A DNA stretch of 64,000 nt. Source: Bosea sp. ANAM02 (lineage in GTDB: Bacteria > Pseudomonadota > Alphaproteobacteria > Rhizobiales > Beijerinckiaceae). Where the stretch lies: positions 248,001-312,000 of the forward strand of contig NZ_AP022849.1 in assembly GCF_011764485.1 (NCBI RefSeq). The letters run 5' to 3'. Positions within the stretch are counted from its first letter, which is position 1. Every line of letters starts with the position of its first letter. The position numbers and the translations under genes were made by a program. This document shows, in pieces, positions 1-8,193 of the stretch. The notes under the pieces are model-generated. The model did no database searches. It had not been told where the DNA came from and saw only the letters and a program-made list of their open reading frames with translations.

Positions 1-1
1 C

Positions 2-583
2 CAGGCACTTTCACTCATGCCGGCCGCCAAATTCGAAGCCCGCGGCGGACCTGGATGGAAGGATGCTTTCCAGCTGCTCGACCATGTCGATGATCGTGCC
101 GGCGCGCGGCTGGAGCTCTTGAGCCGGGCCTTCTACACCTACCTGGTCGCGAACAGCGATGGGCACGCCAAGAACCTGTCTCTGCTCCATAGAGCCGGGA
201 AGACGAGCCTCGCTCCGCTCTACGACGTGTCCTGCCAGCGCGCCTTCGTGGCCGATTACAAGCGGCTGTCGCCCTATCTCACGATGAGCGTCGGCGGCGA
301 GCATGACCCCACCAAGCTCACAGGCGAGCACTGGGATCGGTTCGCCGCGGAGTGCGGCTTCCAGCCGGCGGCGGTTCGCAAGCTCCTGTCTTCGATGGCG
401 GCGCTAATGCCCGCGAAGGCGGCAGCCTTGCGTGAGACGATGAGGGGAACAGCAGCGGATTCGCCGCGGCTCGACATTGTCGTCGCCGATGTCACGGCTC
501 GGTGTCAGGCTGTTCCGGCGATGCTGAAGCGTGAGCTCGATGCCGAGCCTGTCGCGGAGGTCGCGGCTTTCGGCGTCAGATAG
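2..583 (+). CDS. hipA: HipA-like serine/threonine kinase toxin, C-terminal part
   Basis: The reading frame is open from the left edge, so the start lies outside the window and only about 193 C-terminal residues are visible. They contain the kinase catalytic loop NSDGHAKN followed by a PLYDV stretch, the hallmark pair of HipA proteins, which in type II toxin-antitoxin pairs phosphorylate a tRNA synthetase or other target. No HipB partner can be checked, since it would normally lie upstream. The 3' end overlaps the convergent acetyltransferase gene by 8 bases. The family call is firm; the substrate and whether it acts as a toxin are unknown. Confidence 0.85.
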   Translation, partial: QALSLMPAAKFEARGGPGWKDAFQLLDHVDDRAGARLELLSRAFYTYLVANSDGHAKNLSLLHRAGKTSLAPLYDVSCQRAFVADYKRLSPYLTMSVGGEHDPTKLTGEHWDRFAAECGFQPAAVRKLLSSMAALMPAKAAALRETMRGTAADSPRLDIVVADVTARCQAVPAMLKRELDAEPVAEVAAFGVR

Positions 584-1034
584 GCGAAGGACCCGCGGGC
601 GCCGTCCAGGCGGTAAGCCTTGCCTCGGCCTCATGATCGAAGGGTTTCGGTTTGCGAAGCATGTCCGACGCACCCCAGCTGCCGGTCATCGTGAACCCAT
701 GCTTCGCGTAGAAGCCCTCGAGGCGACCCTGCATGTCGGGAAGGTCGTGATCGTCTTCCGAGGACGCGTGCGCGCGCACATAGATCGATAGCTGGTGCTT
801 GTCGGCCAGGTCGCACGCGAGCTGCAGCACCTTGGATCCCCAACCGTCGCCCGGGTTGTCTGCCTCCATACTGTCGAGGTCGATATCACCCGAATTCTCG
901 GCCATCACGCCGAAGTGCCGCTGTGCGGGCGCCAGGATCACCCCTCCCCCGTCGCGGAGCTCATCGTTGAGCTCGATCACGGCGTCGAACTCGCTCAGCA
1001 TGACGGCGACGCCTGGTTTCAATGGCCCGGTCAC
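576..1034 (-). CDS. GNAT-family N-acetyltransferase
   Basis: This 152-residue protein has the late part of a GNAT fold. A GDGWGSKVLQLACDLAD segment (about residues 62-78) resembles the acetyl-CoA-binding loop and helix, an SIYVRA strand follows, and GFYAKHGF (about residues 107-114) matches the common 'FYxKxGF' ending of the fold. It probably transfers an acetyl group to a small molecule or protein amine; the substrate cannot be told. Its ATG overlaps the stop of the upstream gene (ATGA-type), so the two are probably translated together. A GNAT protein next to a toxin-like hipA could suggest a toxin, but no paired antitoxin is evident. Confidence 0.7.
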   Translation of the reverse strand: MTGPLKPGVAVMLSEFDAVIELNDELRDGGGVILAPAQRHFGVMAENSGDIDLDSMEADNPGDGWGSKVLQLACDLADKHQLSIYVRAHASSEDDHDLPDMQGRLEGFYAKHGFTMTGSWGASDMLRKPKPFDHEAEARLTAWTAPAGPSPI

Positions 1035-1330
1035 GGCTTGGGCACCGCGGCCGCCAGTTCTTCAGCAATCTCGTAAAAGGGACGGATAGGTCCCTGCGCC
1101 TTGAACGCGGACACAGTCTCACTGCGATAGGGGCTGTTGCGGCTGCTGGCCGCTGCTCGGCGTGACAGAACGTGGGCAACCGGATTGGTTTCGTCGATCT
1201 CGCAGATGTTTTGTGGCCAGGAGGGATGGGCGTTCACGCGCTGTGTCACCGCTTCCTCGATTGAATCGAAGAGCATCCAGGGAACGACCAGATTTTTCTT
1301 GGCCGTAAAGTCAACAAGGCAGGCTTTCAT
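1031..1330 (-). CDS. Hypothetical protein upstream of GNAT gene
   Basis: A 99-residue soluble protein of unknown function, beginning MKACLVDFTAKKN. The ATG at 1330 was chosen because GGAGA lies just upstream on the minus strand; a GTG four codons earlier is also open. The gene overlaps the start of the acetyltransferase by four bases, indicating a two-gene operon. The C-terminal half is polar and helical. I recognise no domain. It does not look like a typical antitoxin DNA-binding protein, but as the first gene in the pair it could be the partner of the GNAT protein. Confidence 0.6.
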   Translation of the reverse strand: MKACLVDFTAKKNLVVPWMLFDSIEEAVTQRVNAHPSWPQNICEIDETNPVAHVLSRRAAASSRNSPYRSETVSAFKAQGPIRPFYEIAEELAAAVPKP

Positions 1331-1407
1331 GGCGATCTCCACACGCGTGGCGCCTAACTCACACTGGGAACAGCAACAAACAAACGGAAGACCTTATGCG
1401 CTTCGCT

Positions 1408-2349
1408 TCAGAGGTGCAGCGCCGGGGTTGAAATGGCGCGCTTCGACAGATCGATTTCACGAACCTGCCATTCTTCTAGAGCCATCCCTAGATGCAGCCG
1501 CTTGTCGGCCAGCGCCATTTTTATCTCCCTTAGAGCGCCTATCCCGACGCCCTTTAGTTGGAGAATCTCTTTCTCTGATGACTTCACCAGATCGCCGATA
1601 ACTTCGATGCCAGAGCCAGCTAGCGTCCGCATTGATCGCTCAGATAATTCCAAGTTCGAGACAGGTAAGCACAGTTCGCGGCCCCTCCCTTTGATCCATT
1701 GCTCCCTTATTGCCTCTTCAACTTCGATCCACGCTGCGGCTCGCTGTCTCGCCAGCATTGCAAAGCGCTCTTGCTGTTGACGGTGGCGGCTCTGCATCTC
1801 CGCGTCGAGCGGTTTGAACTCAATCTGTCTTTCGGTGAAACCAGCCCTCGTTAGGACCTTCACGACCTTGTCGATAAGCCGTCCCAGTGAGATCGATTGC
1901 CCGAAGTGGGCACGGCCGACATTCAGGGACGCGAGCGGAACGGGGCCCATTCGCCCCATCGCAACCGCATTGGCTGCCCATTCCAAGTGATGCAGGCGCT
2001 CTCCATCGGGATACGCGTCGCGGATCTCGTCGAAATTATCCGACACAGCTACGACCCACCTGACGAACCCTTTGTCCCGTCTGCTGTGAATGTCTCGCCC
2101 TCGCTCGCTTAGGGCAATCTCCCCATACTTATTCAATTCTAGAACGCCCTTAGCTATCGCTGCATTGATAAGGCTCTTTCCTACTGGTTTATCCCTTAAC
2201 GTGAGGCGGTACTGGCTGATTTGTTTGCTAGGAACACCGCCCATGATTGTTATCGGCTTGTTGTTCCCATCGACAGCCCGAACGGTATCCCCATGCCCCA
2301 GGATCCTTATAAGGATCTGCACGGAAGCACCTATTCTTTCTTCGCTCAT
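1408..2349 (-). CDS. Protein with RNA polymerase alpha-CTD-like C-terminal domain
   Basis: A 313-residue protein. Residues about 233-289 follow the alpha-subunit C-terminal domain of RNA polymerase closely: an LELSERSM opening, IGDLV in the middle, a GVGIGALREIK helix-hairpin-helix stretch and a final LHLGM, the same order as in E. coli RpoA. The preceding 230 residues match nothing I know and may include a winged helix (KGVLELNKYGEIALSERG). The ATG at 2349 has GAGGA seven bases upstream; a GTG at 2451 would add 34 residues and overlap the neighbouring gene. G+C is visibly lower than in neighbouring genes, suggesting recent acquisition. Binding to promoter DNA or activators in the manner of alpha-CTD is inference. 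Confidence 0.6.
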   Translation of the reverse strand: MSEERIGASVQILIRILGHGDTVRAVDGNNKPITIMGGVPSKQISQYRLTLRDKPVGKSLINAAIAKGVLELNKYGEIALSERGRDIHSRRDKGFVRWVVAVSDNFDEIRDAYPDGERLHHLEWAANAVAMGRMGPVPLASLNVGRAHFGQSISLGRLIDKVVKVLTRAGFTERQIEFKPLDAEMQSRHRQQQERFAMLARQRAAAWIEVEEAIREQWIKGRGRELCLPVSNLELSERSMRTLAGSGIEVIGDLVKSSEKEILQLKGVGIGALREIKMALADKRLHLGMALEEWQVREIDLSKRAISTPALHL

Positions 2350-2402
2350 ATGTTGTTCCTCTACTCTGCAGTCCGAGTAGGTGTGCCAGTTAAGGCCCAG
2401 CT

Positions 2403-2753
2403 TCAGTTCGAGCGCGCGGGCGACTGCATTCCGTAGGTCATCCGGCGCCACGCCGAGGCGACACCCCTTGGATCCGTCGGATCGCTGCTTTGTCCTGACG
2501 CGTCTTCACCGGACAGCGCGAAGCTGTCGGCATTCTCGTCGTACTCGCCGGACAGCGTGATGACGATCGTGGAGGCGTCATCGTCGCTCAGCTCGACCAA
2601 ATCAGCCTGGATGTTTGCGCCGTTGAGAGTGAGCGTCGCGCGGCGGTGCCCGTCTTCCAGAATGAGCTCGAAGCCGCCTGGCTCGCCTGCCGCGATATCG
2701 ACAAGCGAATTCAACCCGAGCAGCTGATAGAGATCTTCACGACCAACGAGCAT
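2403..2753 (-). CDS. Hypothetical acidic protein
   Basis: A 116-residue acidic protein beginning MLVGREDLYQLLG. The ATG at 2753 follows a GAGG-like site; longer in-frame extensions upstream lack such a site and read like non-coding sequence. The middle (VELSDDDASTIVITLSG) suggests short beta strands. The gene lies just upstream of the alpha-CTD-like gene and may overlap it if the longer GTG start of that gene is used, so the two are probably cotranscribed. No family recognised. Confidence 0.55.
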   Translation of the reverse strand: MLVGREDLYQLLGLNSLVDIAAGEPGGFELILEDGHRRATLTLNGANIQADLVELSDDDASTIVITLSGEYDENADSFALSGEDASGQSSDPTDPRGVASAWRRMTYGMQSPARSN

Positions 2754-2940
2754 TCCGACCTCGCGAAACAGCGACCATCCTGTTCCGGAAGGGCCTGTTA
2801 TACAAGTGAGATATCGCTTTCGGGTGAACCCCATCCCACAAAATGTCTGGACCCGCAGGAGCATGTCCCGCTTCAAGTTCGGTTGACGGCCCTCGATATC
2901 CGGCCGACCTTTCTCTGCACAACAATTGGCTCGGCGATTC

Positions 2941-3972
2941 ATGACCAACGGTACCGATCGAAGGACTGTCCTTGCAGCGCTTGCTGCCTCGGTGCTCCCG
3001 GGCGGCTTGCGTGCTGAGGAGAACCTCGTCATGCGCCGCTCCCCGATCCCCGGGGAGGACCCTCATTGGTATGCCTTCGGTCAGAATGGTCCATGGAACC
3101 CTCATAGCGAGCCGTTCATCGTTCCATATGAAGCCGCTCGCGTGGTCGTCCACGCCCCTCGTGGGGTGAAGACAGGGCGCCTGGTGGTTTTCTCTCATGG
3201 CGCGCTGACCGATCCGCTTGTCTACCGGCCTCTTCTGCAGCATTGGGCCTCGCACGGTTTCGTTGTCGCGGCGCCGGTGCATGACGACAGCATCTTTATG
3301 CGTGGTCTGCTCGCGAGGCGCGCGGAAGCCAAGGGCGGATCGTCCTGGGATGTCGACCGCGTTCTGAACGACGCCTTGGCCTGGGACGGGCGCTGCGAAG
3401 CCTGTCGGCTGCCACTGGAGCACGTTGACCGGATCCAGAAGGTCATCGGCTACTCGGTCAACACCGAGCGGCCGATCATTATCGGCCACGAGTTCGGTGC
3501 CTATGTCGTTCAACTTCTCCTCGGCGCGAAGGTGGTTGCCGATATGGGCAAGCCCCTCAAGTTCATTGATCCGCGCTGGTACGCGGGCATGATGTTTTCG
3601 CCGCAGGGCGTCGGCGTGATGGGTTTGACCGAAGACAGCTGGGGCGGCGTCTCCAAGCCGTTCATGGTCGCCCAAGCGGGCCTCGATGCCGATTTCACCG
3701 GCCAGACAGCCGAGCAGCGCCTCGATGCCTTCAATCGATCGGCGCCAGGCAACAAGCATCTTGCCTGGTTCCCGCAGGCTCGGCGAAATCTCCCGATTGG
3801 GCCAAGCGCCGGCGGCAGCCTGGCCGAGAAGACCCAGTTCGAGGATTTCCGGGCAATCACAACGGCCTTCCTCTACGCGTACAGCAACTACGACGAGGCC
3901 GTCTTCCATCAGCTGATCACGGACTGGCCGGAACGGGCCACCCTGAAGCGGGTCCGGACTGCTTATCGCTAA
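2941..3972 (+). CDS. Exported alpha/beta-hydrolase fold protein, dienelactone-hydrolase-like
   Basis: A 343-residue protein with a Tat-type signal (TDRRTVLAALAASVLPGG, residues 5-22) and then a predicted alpha/beta-hydrolase. GRLVVFSHGAL gives the oxyanion-side HG motif, and PIIIGHEFGAY places the nucleophile elbow at residues 182-186. The elbow reads G-H-E-F-G, so Glu184 stands where serine is expected. Classical Ser esterase chemistry is therefore doubtful; it may be a pseudoenzyme or use another mechanism. ATG 2941 was preferred over an in-frame TTG five codons earlier because the Tat motif then lies at the normal distance. It is divergent from the preceding gene. Confidence 0.7.
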   Translation: MTNGTDRRTVLAALAASVLPGGLRAEENLVMRRSPIPGEDPHWYAFGQNGPWNPHSEPFIVPYEAARVVVHAPRGVKTGRLVVFSHGALTDPLVYRPLLQHWASHGFVVAAPVHDDSIFMRGLLARRAEAKGGSSWDVDRVLNDALAWDGRCEACRLPLEHVDRIQKVIGYSVNTERPIIIGHEFGAYVVQLLLGAKVVADMGKPLKFIDPRWYAGMMFSPQGVGVMGLTEDSWGGVSKPFMVAQAGLDADFTGQTAEQRLDAFNRSAPGNKHLAWFPQARRNLPIGPSAGGSLAEKTQFEDFRAITTAFLYAYSNYDEAVFHQLITDWPERATLKRVRTAYR

Positions 3973-3981
3973 GCGCCGGTT

Positions 3982-4001
3982 GATCCTTTCGTCAAAGGAT
4001 C
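3982..4001. promoter_or_regulatory. Perfect inverted repeat GATCCTTT-N4-AAAGGATC
   Basis: An 8-base stem with a 4-base loop sits between two rightward genes, 10 bases after one stop and 28 bases before the next ATG. There is no T-run, so it is a weak terminator candidate. The arms contain the ATCCTT/AAGGAT core seen in many other gaps of this window, which favours an operator or a shared transcription signal. Confidence 0.45.
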
Positions 4002-4029
4002 CGACGCTTCTGCAATCCAGGAGCCAAGC

Positions 4030-4671
4030 ATGACCGAATCCAACCCGCTTCCGTCGATCGACACGCCGTTCGGGTCTCTGCAGCTCGGACAGAGTCCGTG
4101 GATCATGCAGGATCCCTACTCGTTCCGGACGGAGGATGTTCCTCTGAAGACCGAGCTGGGCGAGGTCCACCTCAGCTTCCATCTCGACGTTTCGGAAAAG
4201 AGCGCGATCCCTTCCGGGCTCCGTTGCGTTTTCGCCGTCGGAAAGCTCACCCCGATCGGCGACGATCGACCCGCTTTGGAGCTCCCGGACGGGCGATCTG
4301 TCGGCTGGCTCGTTCACGCCGTTATCCCGGATGCATCCAGCTCTGAGACCGCATCCCCGAAGTCGGTGACCCTCTACGACTTCGCGACCGGTACGGACTT
4401 CAAGAGCACTCGATTGCACGACGAGAAGCTCGACCGGCGGGTCCGCGAGTTCGTCAAGGACACGATCGAAAGCGCGTTCTCCGAAGATCCGACGTTCGCG
4501 CTCCGCATTCGCAAGGCGATGCTGGTCGAGCTCGTTGCTATTCGCGATGGCGAGATCGAAAATGCCGAGCGTGTCCTGGCTGCGACGACGACAGTCCGTG
4601 ACCAAGCCAAAGCGCTCCTGGATGACGTCGACAGCAACCTATCGCTGGCTGAGGCGCGTCCGAGCCTTTGA
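4030..4671 (+). CDS. Hypothetical protein
   Basis: A 213-residue soluble protein of unknown function, starting MTESNPLPSIDTPFG behind an AGGAG site. The N-terminal two thirds look like alternating beta strands; the last 80 residues (from about FVKDTIESAF) are strongly helical and may form a coiled coil. No catalytic motif is apparent. It follows the exported hydrolase gene in the same orientation, separated by 57 bases holding an inverted repeat, and converges with the next gene. Confidence 0.6.
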   Translation: MTESNPLPSIDTPFGSLQLGQSPWIMQDPYSFRTEDVPLKTELGEVHLSFHLDVSEKSAIPSGLRCVFAVGKLTPIGDDRPALELPDGRSVGWLVHAVIPDASSSETASPKSVTLYDFATGTDFKSTRLHDEKLDRRVREFVKDTIESAFSEDPTFALRIRKAMLVELVAIRDGEIENAERVLAATTTVRDQAKALLDDVDSNLSLAEARPSL

Positions 4672-4675
4672 CTCA

Positions 4676-4708
4676 TTCACCGGCGAGTTCTCGCGAGCGC
4701 GCCAGTGA
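4676..4708. terminator. Possible bidirectional hairpin between convergent genes
   Basis: TTCAC-c-GGCG pairs with CGCC-a-GTGAA across a short GC-rich loop. It fills the 41-base gap between two convergent stops. No clear U-tract is present, so termination efficiency is uncertain. Confidence 0.4.
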
Positions 4709-4712
4709 ATGC

Positions 4713-5687
4713 TCACCGCTGCGACGCGATCGTTTCCGCGGTTTTGAAGGCGTAGTTTATACCGGCATCGAAGCTCTGGAAGCCCTTGAAGGCTGAATAG
4801 GGCTCTGGCGGCATCCCGAGGACCGGGGCATTAGAGCCAGGCTGTCCATTGGTCCAGAGCCACAGATTTCCGTCCGTCACCGTCCCCTTTGCGGCGCCAC
4901 CCATGGTGCTGACGCAGTCTTCGCCTTGCGGCAGCGTCATATCTCGCTGGAGCGAGTCGATCGCGAGGTTCTGAGAGGCGACGGCCCGGGCGTCGCATCG
5001 ATTGCGGGCTGATAGGGCCGCGACCGCCTCGCCTTTCCATTGGTCGAGAAGAATGCGCTCGGCGACGTTGACGGCCCAGCGTGTGGACTCGCCGAAGCGG
5101 TAGAGGGCGAACTTTCGCGCCGGTGTGACGTCCCGCGCGGAAACGAAGGCGCCGTCGCCCTGGATCAGGGCAAGCGCCATGGCAGCGAAAGCGTCTGCGC
5201 GTTTTGCCTGCTGCTGATCCTCAGAGGTGTTGAGGCAGTTGGCGCCATGCATCAGGGTGAGGAATGTCTCCGCCTCGGCGCTCGTGGGGAGCTCCTGCCA
5301 GGAATAGATATTCCCACCCGAGAGCCCCGTGGCAACGTAGCCGGCCGAGACGCCGGTGTTGGGAGGCAGGATCACGCAGACCTTCTTCTCGACACCCTGT
5401 GGCGTTCGATAGGTCAGCACCCGCGACCAGCCGATCGGGTTCGTGGTGTCACGTAGCGACGTCAGGTCGTCGTCACACCAGTTGTCCCCGGTCTTTGTGC
5501 AGAGCTTCTGCATCGCCCGGTACCAGAACTGACCCGGGTCATCGCCGGTGCGCTCCAGGAAGACGATCGGCAGGCCGGACATCTTCTCAAGAGATTCGAC
5601 AGCGCGCTGAGCCATGCCCGTCAGGTCCTGCGCGAAGGCCAGTCCCGGAAGAAGAAAGGCAAAAAGGGCTACGAGAAAGCGATTCAT
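4713..5687 (-). CDS. Secreted protein of unknown function
   Basis: A 324-residue protein with a clear Sec signal peptide (MNRFLVALFAFLLPGLAFAQ, cleavage after AFA). The mature part has six Cys residues that could form disulfides (for example KLCTKTGDNWCDDD) and a helical middle region. The ATG at 5687 has a GGAG site and places the signal peptide correctly; upstream in-frame codons would bury it. A CAAGGATTG word lies 55 bases upstream. It follows another secreted unknown in the same direction, suggesting related envelope or periplasmic roles. No family recognised. Confidence 0.65.
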   Translation of the reverse strand: MNRFLVALFAFLLPGLAFAQDLTGMAQRAVESLEKMSGLPIVFLERTGDDPGQFWYRAMQKLCTKTGDNWCDDDLTSLRDTTNPIGWSRVLTYRTPQGVEKKVCVILPPNTGVSAGYVATGLSGGNIYSWQELPTSAEAETFLTLMHGANCLNTSEDQQQAKRADAFAAMALALIQGDGAFVSARDVTPARKFALYRFGESTRWAVNVAERILLDQWKGEAVAALSARNRCDARAVASQNLAIDSLQRDMTLPQGEDCVSTMGGAAKGTVTDGNLWLWTNGQPGSNAPVLGMPPEPYSAFKGFQSFDAGINYAFKTAETIASQR

Positions 5688-5741
5688 CGGGCACTCCGGA
5701 AAGACGAGCGCCAAAACGGTAGTGGGACCATGCGACTCCCA

Positions 5742-5750
5742 CAAGGATTG
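5742..5750 (-). promoter_or_regulatory. CAATCCTTG word upstream of secreted protein gene
   Basis: On the minus strand this reads CAATCCTTG, 55 bases upstream of the ATG at 5687. The CTTG part could act as an alphaproteobacterial -35 element, but no strong -10 is seen 17 bases later. It is one of seven exact copies noted in the window. Confidence 0.45.
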
Positions 5751-5762
5751 CTCGTACGATTC

Positions 5763-6698
5763 TCAGGGACGGCGGAAGATTTCGTCCTGAACACGGCGCC
5801 TGACAGCTTCCGCGTAGGCAATGTCGTAAGCGTTCTTCGATTCCATCGTGACATCGTCCGCGAGCTTCACGAGGATCGAAATGGTCTCAGGAGTGAAGCG
5901 TCGGATGAGCGCTGCCGCCTTGTTGAAGCGCAGGATCATCTCGCGAGTCGTACGCGACGTCATCGTCGGGGGGATCACAGCGCCGGACTCGTCCTGAACG
6001 ATGAGATCTGACGGCCGCTTCTCCCAATCGCGCCACTCCAGCCGGCGCTTCAGGATGATCAGCGGCTTGTCCATGATCTTGTTGAGATGCTCCTTGCCCT
6101 GCGCCTCTCGCCAGCCTTTGACGGCCTGCGCGTAATCCGGGACGAAAAGGAGACATTCGTTCACGTACTGGATGGCCGCATTCAGGTCCTTGTCGCTCAT
6201 AAGCATGAAGCTCTGACCGAACATCTCCGCGGACGAGTCCTTCATGCTGACGGGGTCAATTTCGAATTCCAGCAGCTGCGAGCACTGCGGGAATTTGATC
6301 GCGTCCTTCGCAAGGCCGGATGCGAACTCGTCAACTTGGATCGAGCGCTCAGCCACTGGGAGGACCTTGTCGCGGGCACCTTCGATCATCGCGCGCCAGT
6401 TGTTGCCGTCCACCATAGCACCCTGTTTGGAGTAGCCATGGCAGGCCCGCGCGAGGTCGATCACCTGCTGGTAGTCTTTCTCGGCCCAGCGAATGGCCGG
6501 CTTGCCGAAAACGGTTTTGAACTGGAGCAGGTTCAGCCGGGTGTCTCCCGCGCTGGTCTTCAGTAGCGGCGCACAGGCCTTGTCGTACTCCTCGGCACTC
6601 CATTGCGATCCCGTCCGGGCCGGGCCCTGGTCCTGTGCCAGGGCGGCGACGCCGATCATCGAGGCACCGATGATTGCTGGGAGGGCGAGCCGGAGCAA
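5763..6698 (-). CDS. Secreted protein of unknown function
   Basis: A 311-residue protein starting at TTG (6698), with a signal peptide MLRLALPAIIGASMIGVAALAQ. The frame closes just upstream (TGA), so no ATG can replace this start unless the signal is cut in half at the internal Met14. The mature protein is mostly helical with three Cys residues and no recognised domain. It is divergent from the next gene across a 76-base gap with an AATCCTT/AAGGATT inverted pair, and it precedes another secreted unknown on the same strand. Confidence 0.6.
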   Translation of the reverse strand: MLRLALPAIIGASMIGVAALAQDQGPARTGSQWSAEEYDKACAPLLKTSAGDTRLNLLQFKTVFGKPAIRWAEKDYQQVIDLARACHGYSKQGAMVDGNNWRAMIEGARDKVLPVAERSIQVDEFASGLAKDAIKFPQCSQLLEFEIDPVSMKDSSAEMFGQSFMLMSDKDLNAAIQYVNECLLFVPDYAQAVKGWREAQGKEHLNKIMDKPLIILKRRLEWRDWEKRPSDLIVQDESGAVIPPTMTSRTTREMILRFNKAAALIRRFTPETISILVKLADDVTMESKNAYDIAYAEAVRRRVQDEIFRRP

Positions 6699-6705
6699 AA
6701 CGATT

Positions 6706-6730
6706 CAATCCTTGTGAGTATCGAAGGATT
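6706..6730. promoter_or_regulatory. CAATCCTTG/AAGGATT inverted pair in a divergent gap
   Basis: CAATCCTTG at 6706-6714 and AAGGATT at 6724-6730 form an inverted pair with a 10-base spacer, exactly between the divergent TTG starts at 6698 and 6775. TATGAT at about 6738 is a fair -10 for the rightward gene. Confidence 0.5.
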
Positions 6731-6774
6731 ATCGCCTATGATTCTTAATCCAAGCAAGCTTTCGGAGACCTGCC

Positions 6775-7569
6775 TTGCTCGCACCCGCGCTCGTAGTTGT
6801 TCAAGCCGCTCGCGGTCTGAAGCTCTACCTCTCCGAGGCCGGCCTCTGGCGGCTCGGCGCCGAACCGCGTCATCACAAGGCGATCCTCAGGGCCATCGGC
6901 GAGTCGCTTTCGGAATTTGACCGCCTAACGGGGCAGTCCAAGGATCCGACAGGGGCGCTCCTCGCGCTCATCCGAGCACCAGGCTCCGAGATCGACATCT
7001 CGCGCCTGGTGGATGAGCTTCGAGCCGGCGGACCAGGTGTCCGGGCCGAAGCAGTTTTGAACCTTGTCCCTCAACCCGGCGAGCTCGGGCCGCCTGATGC
7101 CGACCCTTCTAGCCCTGACGGCTACTTCCACGGGGTCGACAACGTCCCGAACGATTTCGCCCGGAAGTATGTAGATCCGGAGCTGGAGCGTAAGCTGAAG
7201 GGAGAGGCGCCCGACGAGGAAGTTCCAGATGGGCCGAGCTCCACGTCCTCTTCTCCGCGGCCAGGCCCGAAGCCTGGTTCGAAGCCTCGACACCTGGAAT
7301 TGATGAAGGCTGCCGGCCTCGGGGTCATTCAGGAGCGGTTGCGAGCAATCTTGTCCCGGGTAGATCCCGAGGACAGCCCTCGACTGAAGGCTGTGATCGG
7401 TGGGTTCGCCGCGGTGCTCGAAGAGATTGGCCAGGGCTACACGCCTACCGGCACCTTCGTTCGTATGAAGCCGGAGACGATCAGCAAGCTGCTATCCCTA
7501 ACCCACGACCTCGACCTCGTGGATCGCGAGCTCTCCGACGTCCCGCATTACAACTTCGGGCCCCGCTGA
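6775..7569 (+). CDS. Hypothetical protein
   Basis: A 264-residue protein with a TTG start preceded by GGAG. The N-terminus (about 1-60) is helical; residues about 150-165 are a Ser/Pro/Gly-rich linker (SSTSSSPRPGPKPG); the last 100 residues form a second helical region. No motif gives a function. It converges with and overlaps the next leftward gene by 22 bases. Probably cytoplasmic. Confidence 0.6.
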   Translation: MLAPALVVVQAARGLKLYLSEAGLWRLGAEPRHHKAILRAIGESLSEFDRLTGQSKDPTGALLALIRAPGSEIDISRLVDELRAGGPGVRAEAVLNLVPQPGELGPPDADPSSPDGYFHGVDNVPNDFARKYVDPELERKLKGEAPDEEVPDGPSSTSSSPRPGPKPGSKPRHLELMKAAGLGVIQERLRAILSRVDPEDSPRLKAVIGGFAAVLEEIGQGYTPTGTFVRMKPETISKLLSLTHDLDLVDRELSDVPHYNFGPR

Positions 7570-8069
7570 TCGTCCGAATCGGACTTTCTGATCACAATGA
7601 GCTCGTGAGTGAAGTCATCACGCTCGACGATCTGGACGTCTGCGCTGTCGCCGAGCTCCCGTTGGAGTTTCGTCTGCTGCATGTAGATTTCTCGGGACTG
7701 GAGCGCCTCTCCTGTAGCAGGGTCGTAAAAGTCGTCGTGCCACTCGTAGGCGTCGCCAAAGTGGGTTGCTACGGCCTCGTACTCCTTCTGACGCAGCGCG
7801 GTGAGCATCAGACGAAGCGCTTCTTCCTGGGTCAGCGGGATCTCCAGGTCGTCGCTCCGATAGATGATCGCTGGGGCGCCGGTGATGAGACTTTTGAGGC
7901 CGGGGATAGGCTTCAGATCGAGGATGGCCTCGGGAGTTTGGATCCCCGTCATCAGCGAGCTCGTCGGATTGAACTCCAGGATTCCGCCGGCGTGCTCGAC
8001 CTGAATTTGGAGGACCGCCAATCCCGTTTCCTTCCGGTTACGTGGGGTTGGGTCAATGTTGAAAGGCAT
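7548..8069 (-). CDS. Hypothetical protein
   Basis: A 173-residue protein starting MPFNIDPTPRNRKETG. The ATG at 8069 has GGAG upstream and was preferred over a longer in-frame start without such a site. The C-terminal region (EYEAVATHFGDAYEWHDDFYDPATGEAL) is rich in acidic and aromatic residues. No signal peptide or known domain is seen. Its 3' end overlaps the convergent gene by 22 bases. Confidence 0.6.
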   Translation of the reverse strand: MPFNIDPTPRNRKETGLAVLQIQVEHAGGILEFNPTSSLMTGIQTPEAILDLKPIPGLKSLITGAPAIIYRSDDLEIPLTQEEALRLMLTALRQKEYEAVATHFGDAYEWHDDFYDPATGEALQSREIYMQQTKLQRELGDSADVQIVERDDFTHELIVIRKSDSDDQRGPKL

Positions 8070-8193
8070 TATGGGCTCCAGCGGTTTCCGGGCCAGGCTG
8101 GACTTGGGTAGGCTCGATGTCGAGTCGAACACCCCTCATCCATCGAACGGCATTCGCTTTTGACGCCGCCAGCGACGCAAGGCAATCTACGGT

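Noticed and set aside
2737..4605. 620-codon minus-strand frame opposite the exported hydrolase and the next gene
   Set aside because: Runs antisense across two supported genes; composition typical of a shadow.
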